Of a DNA stretch of 64,000 nt, positions 1 to 10,728 are shown piece by piece (position 1 is the stretch's first letter; every line of letters begins with the position of its first letter). The notes below the pieces were generated by a model. That model was given only the letters and a program-made list of their open reading frames with translations. It made no database searches and was not told the DNA's origin. This DNA comes from Reticulascus tulasneorum (taxonomy: Eukaryota > Ascomycota > Sordariomycetes > Glomerellales > Reticulascaceae). Made by a program: the position numbers and the translations under genes. The stretch covers positions 4,898,001 to 4,962,000 of the forward strand of contig LSAX01000002.1 in NCBI GenBank assembly GCA_001557505.1, read 5' to 3'.

Positions 1-1365
1 TATGGCTACTCATTCGTGGAGAACAGTGGAGGATAGTGGAGCGTAATGGGGGACTAGTGGACGCTATATCTACCAACCGCCACACCCCGCCCCCCCATGG
101 ATGCCTCTCGTTATGGCCGGCCAGCCACCAAAAACTACAATGACCCATGGCATTCGTTCATGCATCCCATCCATGCTATTCGCACATTCAACCAGCGCAT
201 CAGGCCAGTCGTGCCCAAGGCTGGCGTCCTGTGTTGTCACACTTCCAGCCACACCCTGCAACAATGCCCATCTCTGGTGTGGTAGGTGTCTTATCTCCCC
301 GGCTGGGAAACCGTGGAAACCAGGCAAACCGGCGGAGGGGTGTGGTCGAGTCTCACTCTCAACAGACAATGGTGGTGTCTACTCAATCACGCGGACGGGA
401 GCCCGTCTCAGATTTGATCCAGATGGTGTCTGTATATTATTCAGACATCCCCTGAACGAGACGTCAATCCTGCGAGCTATCTTTCTCAACTTCTCTTCGT
501 GCGCAGCTGAGACAAAAAAGCACACATGCTCACTGCCTGCCCAAGCATGGCGCAGGCGTTCGCACAAGATCCCGCCTCTGGCACACTAGCCCAGGAAGCC
601 CCCTCCAGCAGCTCTCGGCAAACACAAAATTGACGCAACACGCCACGAACTACAGTCGCATCACCCAAGGACTCGGGTACCATTTGACTGCCCATGGCAA
701 TACTGAAGGCGGGGGACCCGGTGGGCGGGCTCTACGGCACCCAGAGTTGTCCCTGTCTCAGGTGTTACGCCCCTCTCCCAGCCCTTTCTAGGCTCCGCTA
801 CAGGGTTGATTAGCGGTTTGACTGGGAGTTGGGATCTTGGGATATCGCGAATCGCCTCTGTCATGGAGCCAGAACAGCGCCGTGAGGGCTGGGAAAAGTT
901 TTTTTTTCTGACAGATGTGCGAAAGAGGAAATGGACCCTGGCCAAAAACAGAGCGTCGACCACGTCACTCGGATGCTGGACCATGCGGGATGAGGCCATC
1001 CTGCATGGTTTGGTGCCTTGAATGGCTACCCTGGAATGCAATGTTCGGTGAGATGGAACGAATACAGAACAGACACATCGACAAGTGCTAACCCAAGCAT
1101 CTGTCTGGGCTTAGCGTCAATTGTTCGCTGGGAGCGCTGGGCGATTTTTGTCCAGGTGCAGTATGGCTTGAATTATTGATGCGATGACGAGCCGCCACGT
1201 CGCTCACCATAGACCGAAAATCCAGCAAAGCGCGGGCTGGGAGGTTGGGCATCGGCCGACAATAAGACACCGCTCTCCTGCTGCTCTGGATGAGGATTTT
1301 TCTTTGCTGCACGTCTGCTCATTCTACGGAAGGAAAGGAAAGGAAAGGAATTGCACGAACGAGCT
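1..1365. other. Intergenic, upstream of the His-Asp-rich protein gene
   Basis: No reading frame here resembles a protein or has convincing splice structure. The open frames on both strands are short, overlap one another and have unremarkable composition. A GGAAA-type repeat lies at about 1329-1350, just before the first start codon of the next gene, and may be part of its leader. Confidence 0.6.
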
Positions 1366-2516
1366 ATGTACCTGCTTGGCACCCTTCGTGTTCTGTTCGT
1401 TGCATGTGCGGTCGCCTGTCTGGTCTCGCCAACATGGGGCTGGCCGGTATTCTGGCGGTCAAAGAAACCCGACAAACACCATGACCACGACAAGCACCAC
1501 GACCATGACCATGACCATGACCATGACCATGATCACGACCACGACCACGACCACGACCACGATCATGGCCATGGCCATGGCGGATGCCATTATGACAAGG
1601 ACCGCAATTTCAAGACCATTTCCAGCATCTACAACCTCACCGTTTATCCCAATCAAGTCCCGATAGTTTTGGGCGGCTCAGCAGGTGTTCCGCGGGGCCT
1701 TTTCAGCCAGAATGTCAAGGGTAGAGTCGACCCGGTTGGCGATTTCGTCGGCTTCGACGATTCGATCGAGTACTTTTTTGCTTTGGCGCCACTTCCGCAG
1801 GGAAACGCGGTGTCGGCAGCGATTACCGGCTATCAGATCACTGAATTTAGCTCTGCTTGCCGGGACGTTGCTTCCTCGGTTGTCTATTTGTATTGCAGCG
1901 TGGTGAACCCCGGTTCTCCGGATGATGGGAAACAGCTTGCACCATTGAAACAGGTGAGTGACCGAGTTGTGTCTGCAACGATTGGCTGCCTGTCTTGATT
2001 TTGTTAGCTGACTCGACCTTGCAGGTGGCCTTTTGGAAATTTGATGAGGAGGGAGCAGTCCTCAAGTACGACGCCTGGATCCCGAATCTCAACGACTGGG
2101 TCCAGACTACGACAGCAGCCCTGGTAACGAATCCGGAATACCAGGTACAGAGTATCCAACAGATCTGTGCTGTCACTCAATTGAGATGTCGCGGTACGAA
2201 TGTGCAATGGACGAGCGTTGAAGAATGCATTACCGTCTTATCGCAGAAACCCTACGGAAATTACGACTCGGCATGGGGTGACAACATCGTTTGCCGGTCC
2301 ATCCACCTTGTTCTTACACAGGTACGGCCAGATGTAAGTTCGATCTGCCACGAATGGCGAGAGCGCACATACTAATAGTTTGCGAAATAGGCTCATTGTC
2401 CTCACGTAGGGCCAACAGGTGGTGGCAAATGTATCGATGTCACATACCCTGATAATTACTTTAATGATGAAAGCTTATATGATGATCCGCTAGGCGGCAC
2501 GTTTATGTGTAAATAG
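1366..2516 (+). CDS. Secreted His-Asp-repeat protein of unknown function
   Basis: Three exons (1366-1953, 2025-2333, 2391-2516) joined by consensus introns give 340 residues. The first ATG of the frame, at 1366, is followed by a hydrophobic signal peptide (about residues 1-25). Residues 38-75 are almost pure His-Asp, then His-Gly, ending in a Cys; this is a likely binding site for Zn, Ni or Cu. The rest is a Cys-containing domain that ends with the motif HCPHVGPTGGGKC at about residues 301-313. I know that ending only from uncharacterised fungal secreted proteins, so the function is open. The repeat is encoded by alternating CAT/CAC and GAC/GAT codons, so it is a protein-level repeat on top of a DNA hexamer repeat. 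A role in metal capture at the cell surface is inference. Exon junctions keep frame throughout and the last exon encodes the conserved ending, which supports the model. Confidence 0.8.
1477..1581 (+). repeat. Coding hexamer repeat (CAY-GAY) encoding His-Asp
   Basis: A tandem array of the six-base unit CAY GAY runs for about 100 bases inside the first exon of the secreted protein gene, with CATGAC units first, then CACGAC units, then CATGGC units. The block structure of third positions suggests successive slippage or unequal-exchange expansions, so length variation between strains is likely. Confidence 0.9.
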
Positions 2517-3245
2517 ATACCTTATGTATAGATGTATATAGATGAGGCTCGAGCCTTTACAGTCCTAGCGTCTCGGGATGGCTGGCATCTTTAGCCATGA
2601 CGTCGTGGGCTATCCGGCTGGATTGTCGGCGGGTCGGCTCCGTGGGTGCCCCCGTGACCCGCCGGCGAAAACATGTGGGCGAGTGTAGGGATCTAATGCC
2701 TTCGACGAAATATTAGCAATGATTTATGATTACCGGACAGCTATGCCGGTGCCAAATTCACATTTCCTACTTGCCGCTGTGACAAGGCTACGTCGCTCTC
2801 TCGCAGTGATGTAATCCACAGCCAGGCTGACCAGCGCCCTGCTTCATCTTTCAAATTCTCCACCAGTGCAGCAGCTTCCAATCATCGTCTCGGTGACCGA
2901 GCTCCAAACTTTGCGGACTCGGCAGAGACAGCGCACACGTTAGGCAGGCGCAAGCTAGAAAGTCAGACGGGGTGAATGTTCTCCGCCAGGACTGCATGGG
3001 GGTGGCGGTGCAAGAAAGCCTGTGGCCCGGCAAGGCTGTTGCGACTGACCCGATGATGCCTAAGTTGCGGTTTCCACAAGATACTTGAACGTCAACGCCT
3101 TTATGGCTTTTTCATTAGAGCTTCGCATCCTAGATCTGAGATTTGTACAACGTTCCTAAAGACACTGTGGCGCCTTGTTCGGGGTCTTTAGTCCGAACTC
3201 TTGTTTCGAAGGTCTAAAAGTACAACCAGTTCGAAATCAACCTTT
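2517..3245. other. Intergenic between two plus-strand genes
   Basis: About 730 bases hold the 3' flank of the His-Asp protein gene and the promoter and leader of the large ATPase gene. I see no further gene. Confidence 0.6.
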
Positions 3246-6200
3246 ATGGAAGACGAGTTTCCGCACTCGGCTTCCGAAGCCGAAAATCACATTCGCCAAA
3301 TCCGCCGTGACAAAGGCCTTGGTGATAGTCCCCAGCAAATCGGCAACAATGCTTCCGATCTTGAAGCTGCTCTTGGAGTGTGAGTCCGGTGCTCAATCGA
3401 CAACTCGGAGTAAGAGCGCCGTTGTTGATTAGTCTATAGTCTCTCCCATGACCTGTACCAAACAGCCACCCATTTCCTCCTTGAGTTGATCCAAAACGCC
3501 GACGACAACACTTACTTGAGCGAGGAGCCGACTCTCTCCATCACGTACAGCCCCGGGAAAGTTAGAATCGACTGCAATGAGCGTGGTTTCGCCAAGAAAC
3601 ATGTCGAAGCCATCACTCGCATCTGCAAAAGCACCAAAAGCGGCCGAAGCAAGACGGCTGGTTTCGTGGGCGAGAAGGGTATTGGTTTCAAGGCCGTGTT
3701 CAAGGTCGCATCGACCGTCTGGATCACTTCAGGCCACTATTCCTTCAAGTTCGACCGTGATGCACATCTCGGAATGATCGCCCCTATATGGGAGAACTTT
3801 CCTGAAAAGAGAAGAAAAGGATGCACGTCCATTCTCATGCTGCTAGCCAAAGACTGCGACGAGAATGCAGTCGTCGACGAGCTCCGCTCCTACGATCCTA
3901 GGATTCTGATTTTCCTCCGAAGATTGCGAAGGCTCGAGATCAATGTCGATCTGGGCTTCTTGAAGCGTGGAAACCTCAAAAGAGTTCTCAGGCGCGAGGA
4001 TCTTCCGTCAACGAACCCGTCCCGGATGGTGCTACACAAAGACAAAGAGGAAAAGAACTATCTTGTCTGGCGACATACAGCCGACAAGCTTCCACAAGAG
4101 TCGCGAAGACCTGGAATCTCAAGCTCTGAGATTGTCCTGGCGTTCCCACTTCTCCGGAAGGAAGAGCAACCAGTTCTCGAGAATCAGAGCGTCTATGCTT
4201 TCTTGCCGGTCCGCGATTATGGCTTTCAGGTAAGAGTATTATCCGTCTTTTTTACGATCACTGCAGCCAACTGATTTATCATATATTTTTTAGTTTCTAT
4301 TGCAAGGAGATTTTCTTCTGCCGGCGAACCGAGAGGACGTTAGCGGTGATTCAGCTTGGAATAAGACCTTGACTGCTGCTGCTGCGATCGCGTTTGTTGA
4401 TGCCGTTCAATATATGAGCAATCTTCCCACAAACCTCCGCTATACCTGGATCCGGTATATTCCGACTCAGAGATCGCAGTCCATCATGTTCGAGCAGTTC
4501 CGACAGGACGTTCTTGTGAAACTGCAAACCGCCAGCATACTCGAGTCACAAGTTGGCCGTAATGCCTTGCCTATAACCCTTATAAAAGTTCCCGAATCCT
4601 TCTGCGATTACAACGGGAAGCCGTTCACGCAAATTGCCGGTAACGAGGAGAAGTTTTTGTCCCCGCAATACGCTGAAACAGACTCAATACGACTCGCGGC
4701 TCTTGGTGTGCGAACAATGACACAGCAGATGTTCTTCACTGATATCGGCGCTATACTAAAGAAGAACCCAAAGTCGTTCTACGAAAAGAAGTCTAACGAA
4801 TGGCATGCGAGCTTCTCCCGTACGCTTATATCTCTCAATGGGTCCGGATTGGTACGAACCCTACCGGTGATTCCTCTCCGGAATAACGAGTGGGTGCCGC
4901 CGTCGAACGCACCAATCTTTTTCCAACGAAGCGCTTTGAAAGCTGCAGCCATTCCGGAGGGAATCGAGATCAAAGTTGTGGATCCTAAAGCAGCGGATGA
5001 TCCCGATCGACGGAAGTTCTTTGCTCTGATGGGCGTAAGGGAGTTTGCGGACCAAGATATTGCAACGGCTATCGTCAATGCACACCTAGACCCGAAATTT
5101 CTGCCGAACCAGTTCAAGCCGGCGGTACTGGTTTCTCACGCAAAATTTCTCTTCACTGCAAGCTTGAAAAATCAAGCAGTCTACGACTTGTGGATGGCCG
5201 CAGAAAAGGGAAGCTGCCGAAAGAGCCGGGTAATGTACATCCCATCGGACGTGCCGGGAGCTGCCAGCACCATTCTCCCTTCGGACGCGGGTCGAACCTA
5301 CGGGTTTCTTCACCCTTTGTACCTGAGTGCAGATGGGCTTCGCAAGAAGGAGTGGCTCTCTTGGCTCCAGAGCCATACCAGGGTCGCCCTGTATCCGCAT
5401 TTGAAAAAGCTAGACTACACCAGGTACTATACAGGCAGCGGTGCAGATTTAATCCATGAGGACTTCAAGCTCATTATGAAGGGATCCCTTCGTCTGGAAT
5501 GTCTTACGCTACTCAGAGACGCGTGGCATTTCTACAAGGCGTATTTGGACTCCAATATGCTGCAGGGCGTCGAGATAAAACATACTTCGAATCGCGTACC
5601 ACTGGTCTCATATATGAAGGGGCTGCAAGTAAAGTGCACTGGGGACTCACCATCTGTTCCGATCAGTCAATCCTTCATGCCTCTACCTCAGCTAGTCAAA
5701 GAAGCCATCGGGCTTCTTCCGTTTATGGAGATTCCCGACCCTGAAGACTCACGCTGGAGGGAACTTCTTGAATGTTTAGGCGTTGGCGTGAACAATGACC
5801 TCCGTTTCTACCTCCAATGTTTAAGAGGTGCCAAACGGAATGAGAAGATTACCTGGGAGCAGATATATACCCTTATGCAGCAAGTCGAGTTAAAAGGGGC
5901 TGCAAATCTTCAAGTACTTCGGTATGACGCTGAGTCCCAAGGAACTTGTTTTACCAGGCCGTGCTGACATTGTCTAGGGTGGCCTTTAGTACCGAGGAGA
6001 TTCTTTGTATCCCGCCAAAGAAAAAGAATACGAAGATGTCATGGATTTCAACCAAAACATGCGTCTGGAGGGGCGAGTCGTGGCTCACTCAATCTGTTGG
6101 TATCGAGAGACACTACCCGAACAATGAGATCCTATTCCGGAACTACCTATTCGTCCCAAACTCTGGAATCGACCACATTATCAAGGAGACCGAACTCATT

Positions 6201-8276
6201 CGTCCGGGCCACACAACGGCACACATTGAGAAAGTGTTTTTGACATTCTGTGGCCATTTGAAGATCAGCAAGTTCACTGCGTTGCAAAAGGAAAGGATCA
6301 AGAAGCTGGAGATATTTCCAATCGTTTCGAGCCAGAAGAACGAGCCCTACGAATATTTGACGTCTGTCACCAGTGAGACACCTTGGCTAATTGCTGACAG
6401 GGCGGTTTTCAGAGTTCAGTTCCAAGATATCTTATCGGTCCTTGCTTTCAGCGTCGAAACAATCCTGAGAATCAGGCGCTTCCTAGAAGCACTAGATCTC
6501 AAGGATCGGTTTCTTAGTGACGTGGCAATAAGTACAACAGAGGCACACGGAGACGTAGTATTTCATCAGGTTCTCACCGACAGGTATCAAGCTCGAAGCG
6601 AGTTCCTCTTCAGGTCAGTTGTCTCTAACCATTCGCTTATATAGTCAGACAACGAGCTAACCTCCAGGTAGACTTATTCCAGATGAGCAGCCAGACCAAA
6701 AGCAGCTGCGTGAGAAGTTTCGCAATATCGAGGTTTACTCTGCCACAAAGGTTATCCAATACTGGCGGGCAACGTTGGGCATCAGTCAGGTACAGAGCAC
6801 ACTGGCCGACGGCGTAGCCTTCTTGGAGAGCGACTATGCCGGGGATTTACGAATATATCTGAGAGGCGGCTACGAATCTGAGGCAAACCCCTGCGAGCTT
6901 GCGGATCAGCTGGTACTCTTTTTCAACGTACCTGTGGCGAACAAGGACCTCCTTAGCGTTGTGCTGGCTGCGAATGTTGAAAGGATCAAGGATCTTTTCG
7001 AATCAAGGGGCATACCTCCACTGGTAGAAGAGGATGAACCTACCGTGGATGACCCAGAGGAAGATGACGATGACGCCGAGAATATCCGCATTCATAGGTA
7101 TACTCCAGGAGGCCTTAACAACGGGCGTGGGCCATATCTGCAGGAAGTCCGCGAATCACGCTTCGCTCGTCTCCTACGCCGCGCAAGGTTTGATTCGTCA
7201 GTACCTAGCCATACCCCTGTCTTTCCATCTTTCGGCCCAGCGTTCGCGAGGACCACTCAAACGGGTGTCGGCCAACCGCCTCCGTTTCGCGCATCGCCGA
7301 TTGCGTTCACTTTGCCATCTCTGAAGGGTACCATGACAGATTTGAAGTTCACTCAGAAAGATGGCGCGCTTGTCGGGGCGGCGCAGTCACCGCCAACTAT
7401 ACTTGAGCTGTTTAAAGCTCTCGGGCAATACGATTCTGATGTCGGCGAGATGATTGTGAGTTTGAGATTGAAATTTCCCCTAAGAGCGACAATAGACAGA
7501 AGACCGGACATTCTGACTTCTCACATAGGTATCGGATATCCTGGAGATTGTGCTGGGGATCCAGTACGACCGCGAACTGATGTGGACCAATCGTCGCACA
7601 AGGCCCCCGGGCCGGGCAGCTTTCACTTTCACAGATATACAAGGACGATTCACTTCTTTTCTAATGCGTCTCGATGGCATGCCGGTGAAAGCGCAAAGAT
7701 ATGGAAACTTAATATACCATGTCGATGTCAAGGCAACGGACAAGCCGCGGGGTCGGGTTTTCAAGATGTCACAAGAGGAGCTTGATCGTGTAAGTCCAGC
7801 AATATTCTCCCCTTTCCAGTCGATTTGTTCTACGGCATGTATCCTGACGTAATTTGGGGTTTCAGGCGCGTCAGTACTCTATCCGCAGCGGACCAGATTC
7901 CACAGATTCGCAGAACCGGACTTCTGGGAACCACATCGCAGTCCTGGTTCATATATCAACGGTTCGCAAGCAGCCTACTATTGTGTTCCTCGCAGATCCG
8001 TGGGATCTGTTTCATGATGGACAGCTCTCGTTGGAAAATTCATCGAGATACCAAGTGTCTCTGAATCTTCGGCCTCAGCAGGGGACAACCGATACTTCTG
8101 GGCTCAGTGGTGGGTTTGATACCGTCCAGATCGGCACGCACAGCACTCCAATAGTATATACGGAACGCAACGACGACAAGTTGGCAACTGACTCTGAAAA
8201 GACCAAAAACACTGAGACGGGGAAGGAAGTGGAGAAGGGAAAGGATGTTGAAAAGAAAGTGGAAGGAAAGGTGTGA
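3246..8276 (+). CDS. HSP90-like ATPase with NO VEIN/DUF3883-like C-terminus (copy A)
   Basis: Seven exons (3246-3379, 3440-4229, 4294-5921, 5978-6613, 6672-7455, 7529-7789, 7866-8276) encode 1547 residues; all junctions are GT-AG and in frame. The start at 3246 begins a short helical segment typical of fungal members. The ATP site follows: N-box ELIQNADDN (residues 60-68), G1 box IDCNERGF (88-95) and G2 box GEKGIGFKAVF (122-132). A conserved FLLQGDFLLPANRED segment opens exon 3, a very acidic linker lies near 1180-1201, and a DUF3883-like region at about 1305-1460 contains HVDVKAT and FKMSQEE. The tail is Lys/Glu-rich. The fold class matches sacsin and plant NO VEIN ATPases; fungal relatives are uncharacterised. 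In the nuclease-like region the position matching the first catalytic Asp of copy B (25931-31417) looks like Ala, and the G1 box has Arg where copy B has Asp, so activity may be altered. Molecular role unknown. Confidence 0.85.
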
Positions 8277-8364
8277 TGGCAAGTGAACGAGGCATACAGT
8301 TGCGGCGTTTGAAGAAGATAACCGACCAGCAGTTTTAACACACGATTGCGAGATTCCTCGGTAG

Positions 8365-8408
<44 letters not shown>
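8365..8408. repeat. (TCA)n trinucleotide microsatellite
   Basis: An uninterrupted run of TCA triplets covers 44 bases between the stop codon of the ATPase gene (8276) and the stop codon of the convergent permease gene (8478). It lies in the shared 3' flank and probably in one or both 3' UTRs. The Met-rich frame on the minus strand is just this repeat and is not a gene. Confidence 0.95.
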
Positions 8409-8477
8409 GTCTCTTTGTATTCATACTAAATATCATTTGATACCCTGATCTTAATTACAATGTAAGCACAGTCCAGT

Positions 8478-10728
8478 CTAGCAAAGATATCGATACACTC
8501 TCTTCCACCGCGGCCATCCGCGTCTCTCCTCCCGCTCCTGTGCTTTCAAGACAGGAAGCCTGAAATCCCGCCGCCCCGTGTCAATATCCATGTCCTCGAC
8601 ACGCACGAGCTTGGTTCTGAACCACAGCTTGTGGCCGATCCAGAATACTAAGACAATCGGGACCGCCATGAACTGCAAAAAGAAGTTTGCTGCAATCTCT
8701 ACTGAAGTTCGGTTCTCTTTCTCAGAGTTAAGAGGCGACACAGCGATCCAGAACTGCGTGATCAGGACCACCATGTTGAATGCTAGTCCAATCCACGAGC
8801 CGAATACTCCGGCTTGCGCGGTGAAGGCAAGGTCGTCGACCGACCGACCTCTTTGTACCCAGGCTTTCCTGAAGCGAACGTGCGATATACAGATGCTGCC
8901 CCAGGTGAAGACCGTACTCAGTCCACTGATCGAGATAAGCCAATTGAATATATCGGCCTGAACCTTGACATCGGAAAGATAGGCAAGGAACCCGAGGGAT
9001 GACGCCGCAAGGATCGCCACCAAGGGGCGGCCTTGGCGATCGACGTACCCAAGGATCTTGGGTGCTTGGTTCTGGTCAGCCAGGGCCGCCAGTGTTCGTG
9101 ACGAACCGAACACGGCCGAGTTTCCGACGCTTATCACGGCGACCAATATCACGCCGTTTACAACGCTGGGCAGGATGGTTGCGCCGGCACTTTCGACGGC
9201 GATAACAAAAGGACTCGCCGAAGCGTCGGCTATGTTATTTGCAAGGGTGAGTCGCGGCTCGTTATACGGGACCAAAAGTCCGACAAGAGTTAATGCCACG
9301 ATATAGAAGAGGGTGATACGCCAAAAGACTTGTTTGATGGCGGTGGGGAGTGACTTGCGCGGGTTTGCCGTCTCCGCGGCTGCAAGCCCGACGAGCTCAG
9401 TCCCGGCAAAAGCAAATGCGGATGTCACGAAGACGCTGCAGAAGCCCTTAAATCCATTGTTGAAGGCACCTGGATCATGCCAGTATCTGCCCCCTATATA
9501 GCCCCCGGTTGGTGTGCCGCCAATATTTATAACAATGCCAAGGAGGCTAGAAACTGGTTAGTGCTCAATGACCCGAGGACACGACTAGAGTAGGAGGGTG
9601 GAAACTCACATGAAGCCTATCACGGCGGTTACTTTAACAATAGAAAATATAAACTCGGCCTCGCCGTAGGCTTTGACGCCGAAGAGATTTATGGTGATTA
9701 TGATGCCGAGGAATATGGTGACGAAGATTGCTCGATTGAGCTCTTGGTTCCAGTAGCCGATGGTAAAGGCGGCCGCAATGATTTCTAACGGCAGAACGAC
9801 CAACCACTGGAGGGCGTAGCTGGAGGCACAAGGTATCAGCATTGCGAACATCTCCGAGATGTCCTTTACAGCAAATAGGGACTGTCCAGGAATCGGAATG
9901 GATAACTTACTTCCAACCCATGGCAAAGCCCCAAGAGGGATCCAGAAACCGAGTAGAGTATGCCGAGAAAGAGCCGGCGACGGGAAACACGACGGCCAAT
10001 TCGCCTAGTGCTTGAACAGTGCAGTAAAGCATGCTGCCGATGAAGGTGTATGCTAGGAGCACTGAGGCTGGGCCACCATCGGAAAGCGCCCTGCCCGAGG
10101 CGACGAACAGACCGGTACCTGCAAGGTTGGGTCAGTCTCTGAGTGCAGTAATTTCTATGAGCTCGTCAAGCATAGTGAGAGTATGCATGTCTTCGCCGCA
10201 AAACAGACATGTTGCTCATTGCTCCAAGGACGATTGCTCGCACAATGGCCCCACTCCAGCCAAGGCGGGTAAACAGTGGAACAGTGGAAGAAAGGGACAC
10301 AACGAGAATGCTCTGGGAGGGCTGGAGGAGGGGGAGTGCGTGGGAAGCTTACCGATTGAGCCACCGATGGCAATCATCTGTAAATGGCGGCCCTTCAGCT
10401 CGCGGACAAGGGCCGTGCTAGCAGTCTTCGCATTGGCAGCACGAATGTCGTAGTAGCGATCGCTGCCGCTACGGTGATCGTTGCTGCGGGAGCCCCTCGG
10501 GGCCGGCGAGTCGCTGTATGGAACGTCGCTGTTGTGGCGAAAGTCGTCTTGGGGATTGTCGAGGTGCCGGGTTTCGCGGCGGAAGCCATCAAACCAGCGG
10601 TTGACGAAGGCGCGGGAACGGGATGCGTCGGGTTCTGATTTCCCCATGGCAAAGCCGTCGTCAAGGACTAGATTCTTGTCATTTCCGGGGCTGATAGCGT
10701 TCAGCTCGATATCCTGGCCGTAGGTCAT
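8478..10728 (-). CDS. Amino-acid permease, AAT family (GAP1-like)
   Basis: Four exons on the minus strand (10728-10353, 10118-9911, 9819-9610, 9546-8478) encode 620 residues. The first about 105 residues are a polar cytosolic tail, then comes the family entry motif RELKGRHLQMIAIGGSIGTG and roughly twelve membrane segments, including NYALQWLVVLPLEI and the GAP1-like stretch AFAFAGTELVGLAAAE followed by NPRKSLPTAIKQVFWRI. Length and motifs match yeast and fungal general amino-acid permeases, which import amino acids with protons at the plasma membrane. Substrate range cannot be read from sequence. The start at 10728 is the first ATG in frame; an earlier open stretch has only a non-ATG start. 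The gene converges on the ATPase gene with 201 bases between stop codons. Confidence 0.92.

Noticed and set aside
8365..8408. Poly-Met protein on the minus strand
   Set aside because: It is the translation of the TCA microsatellite only.
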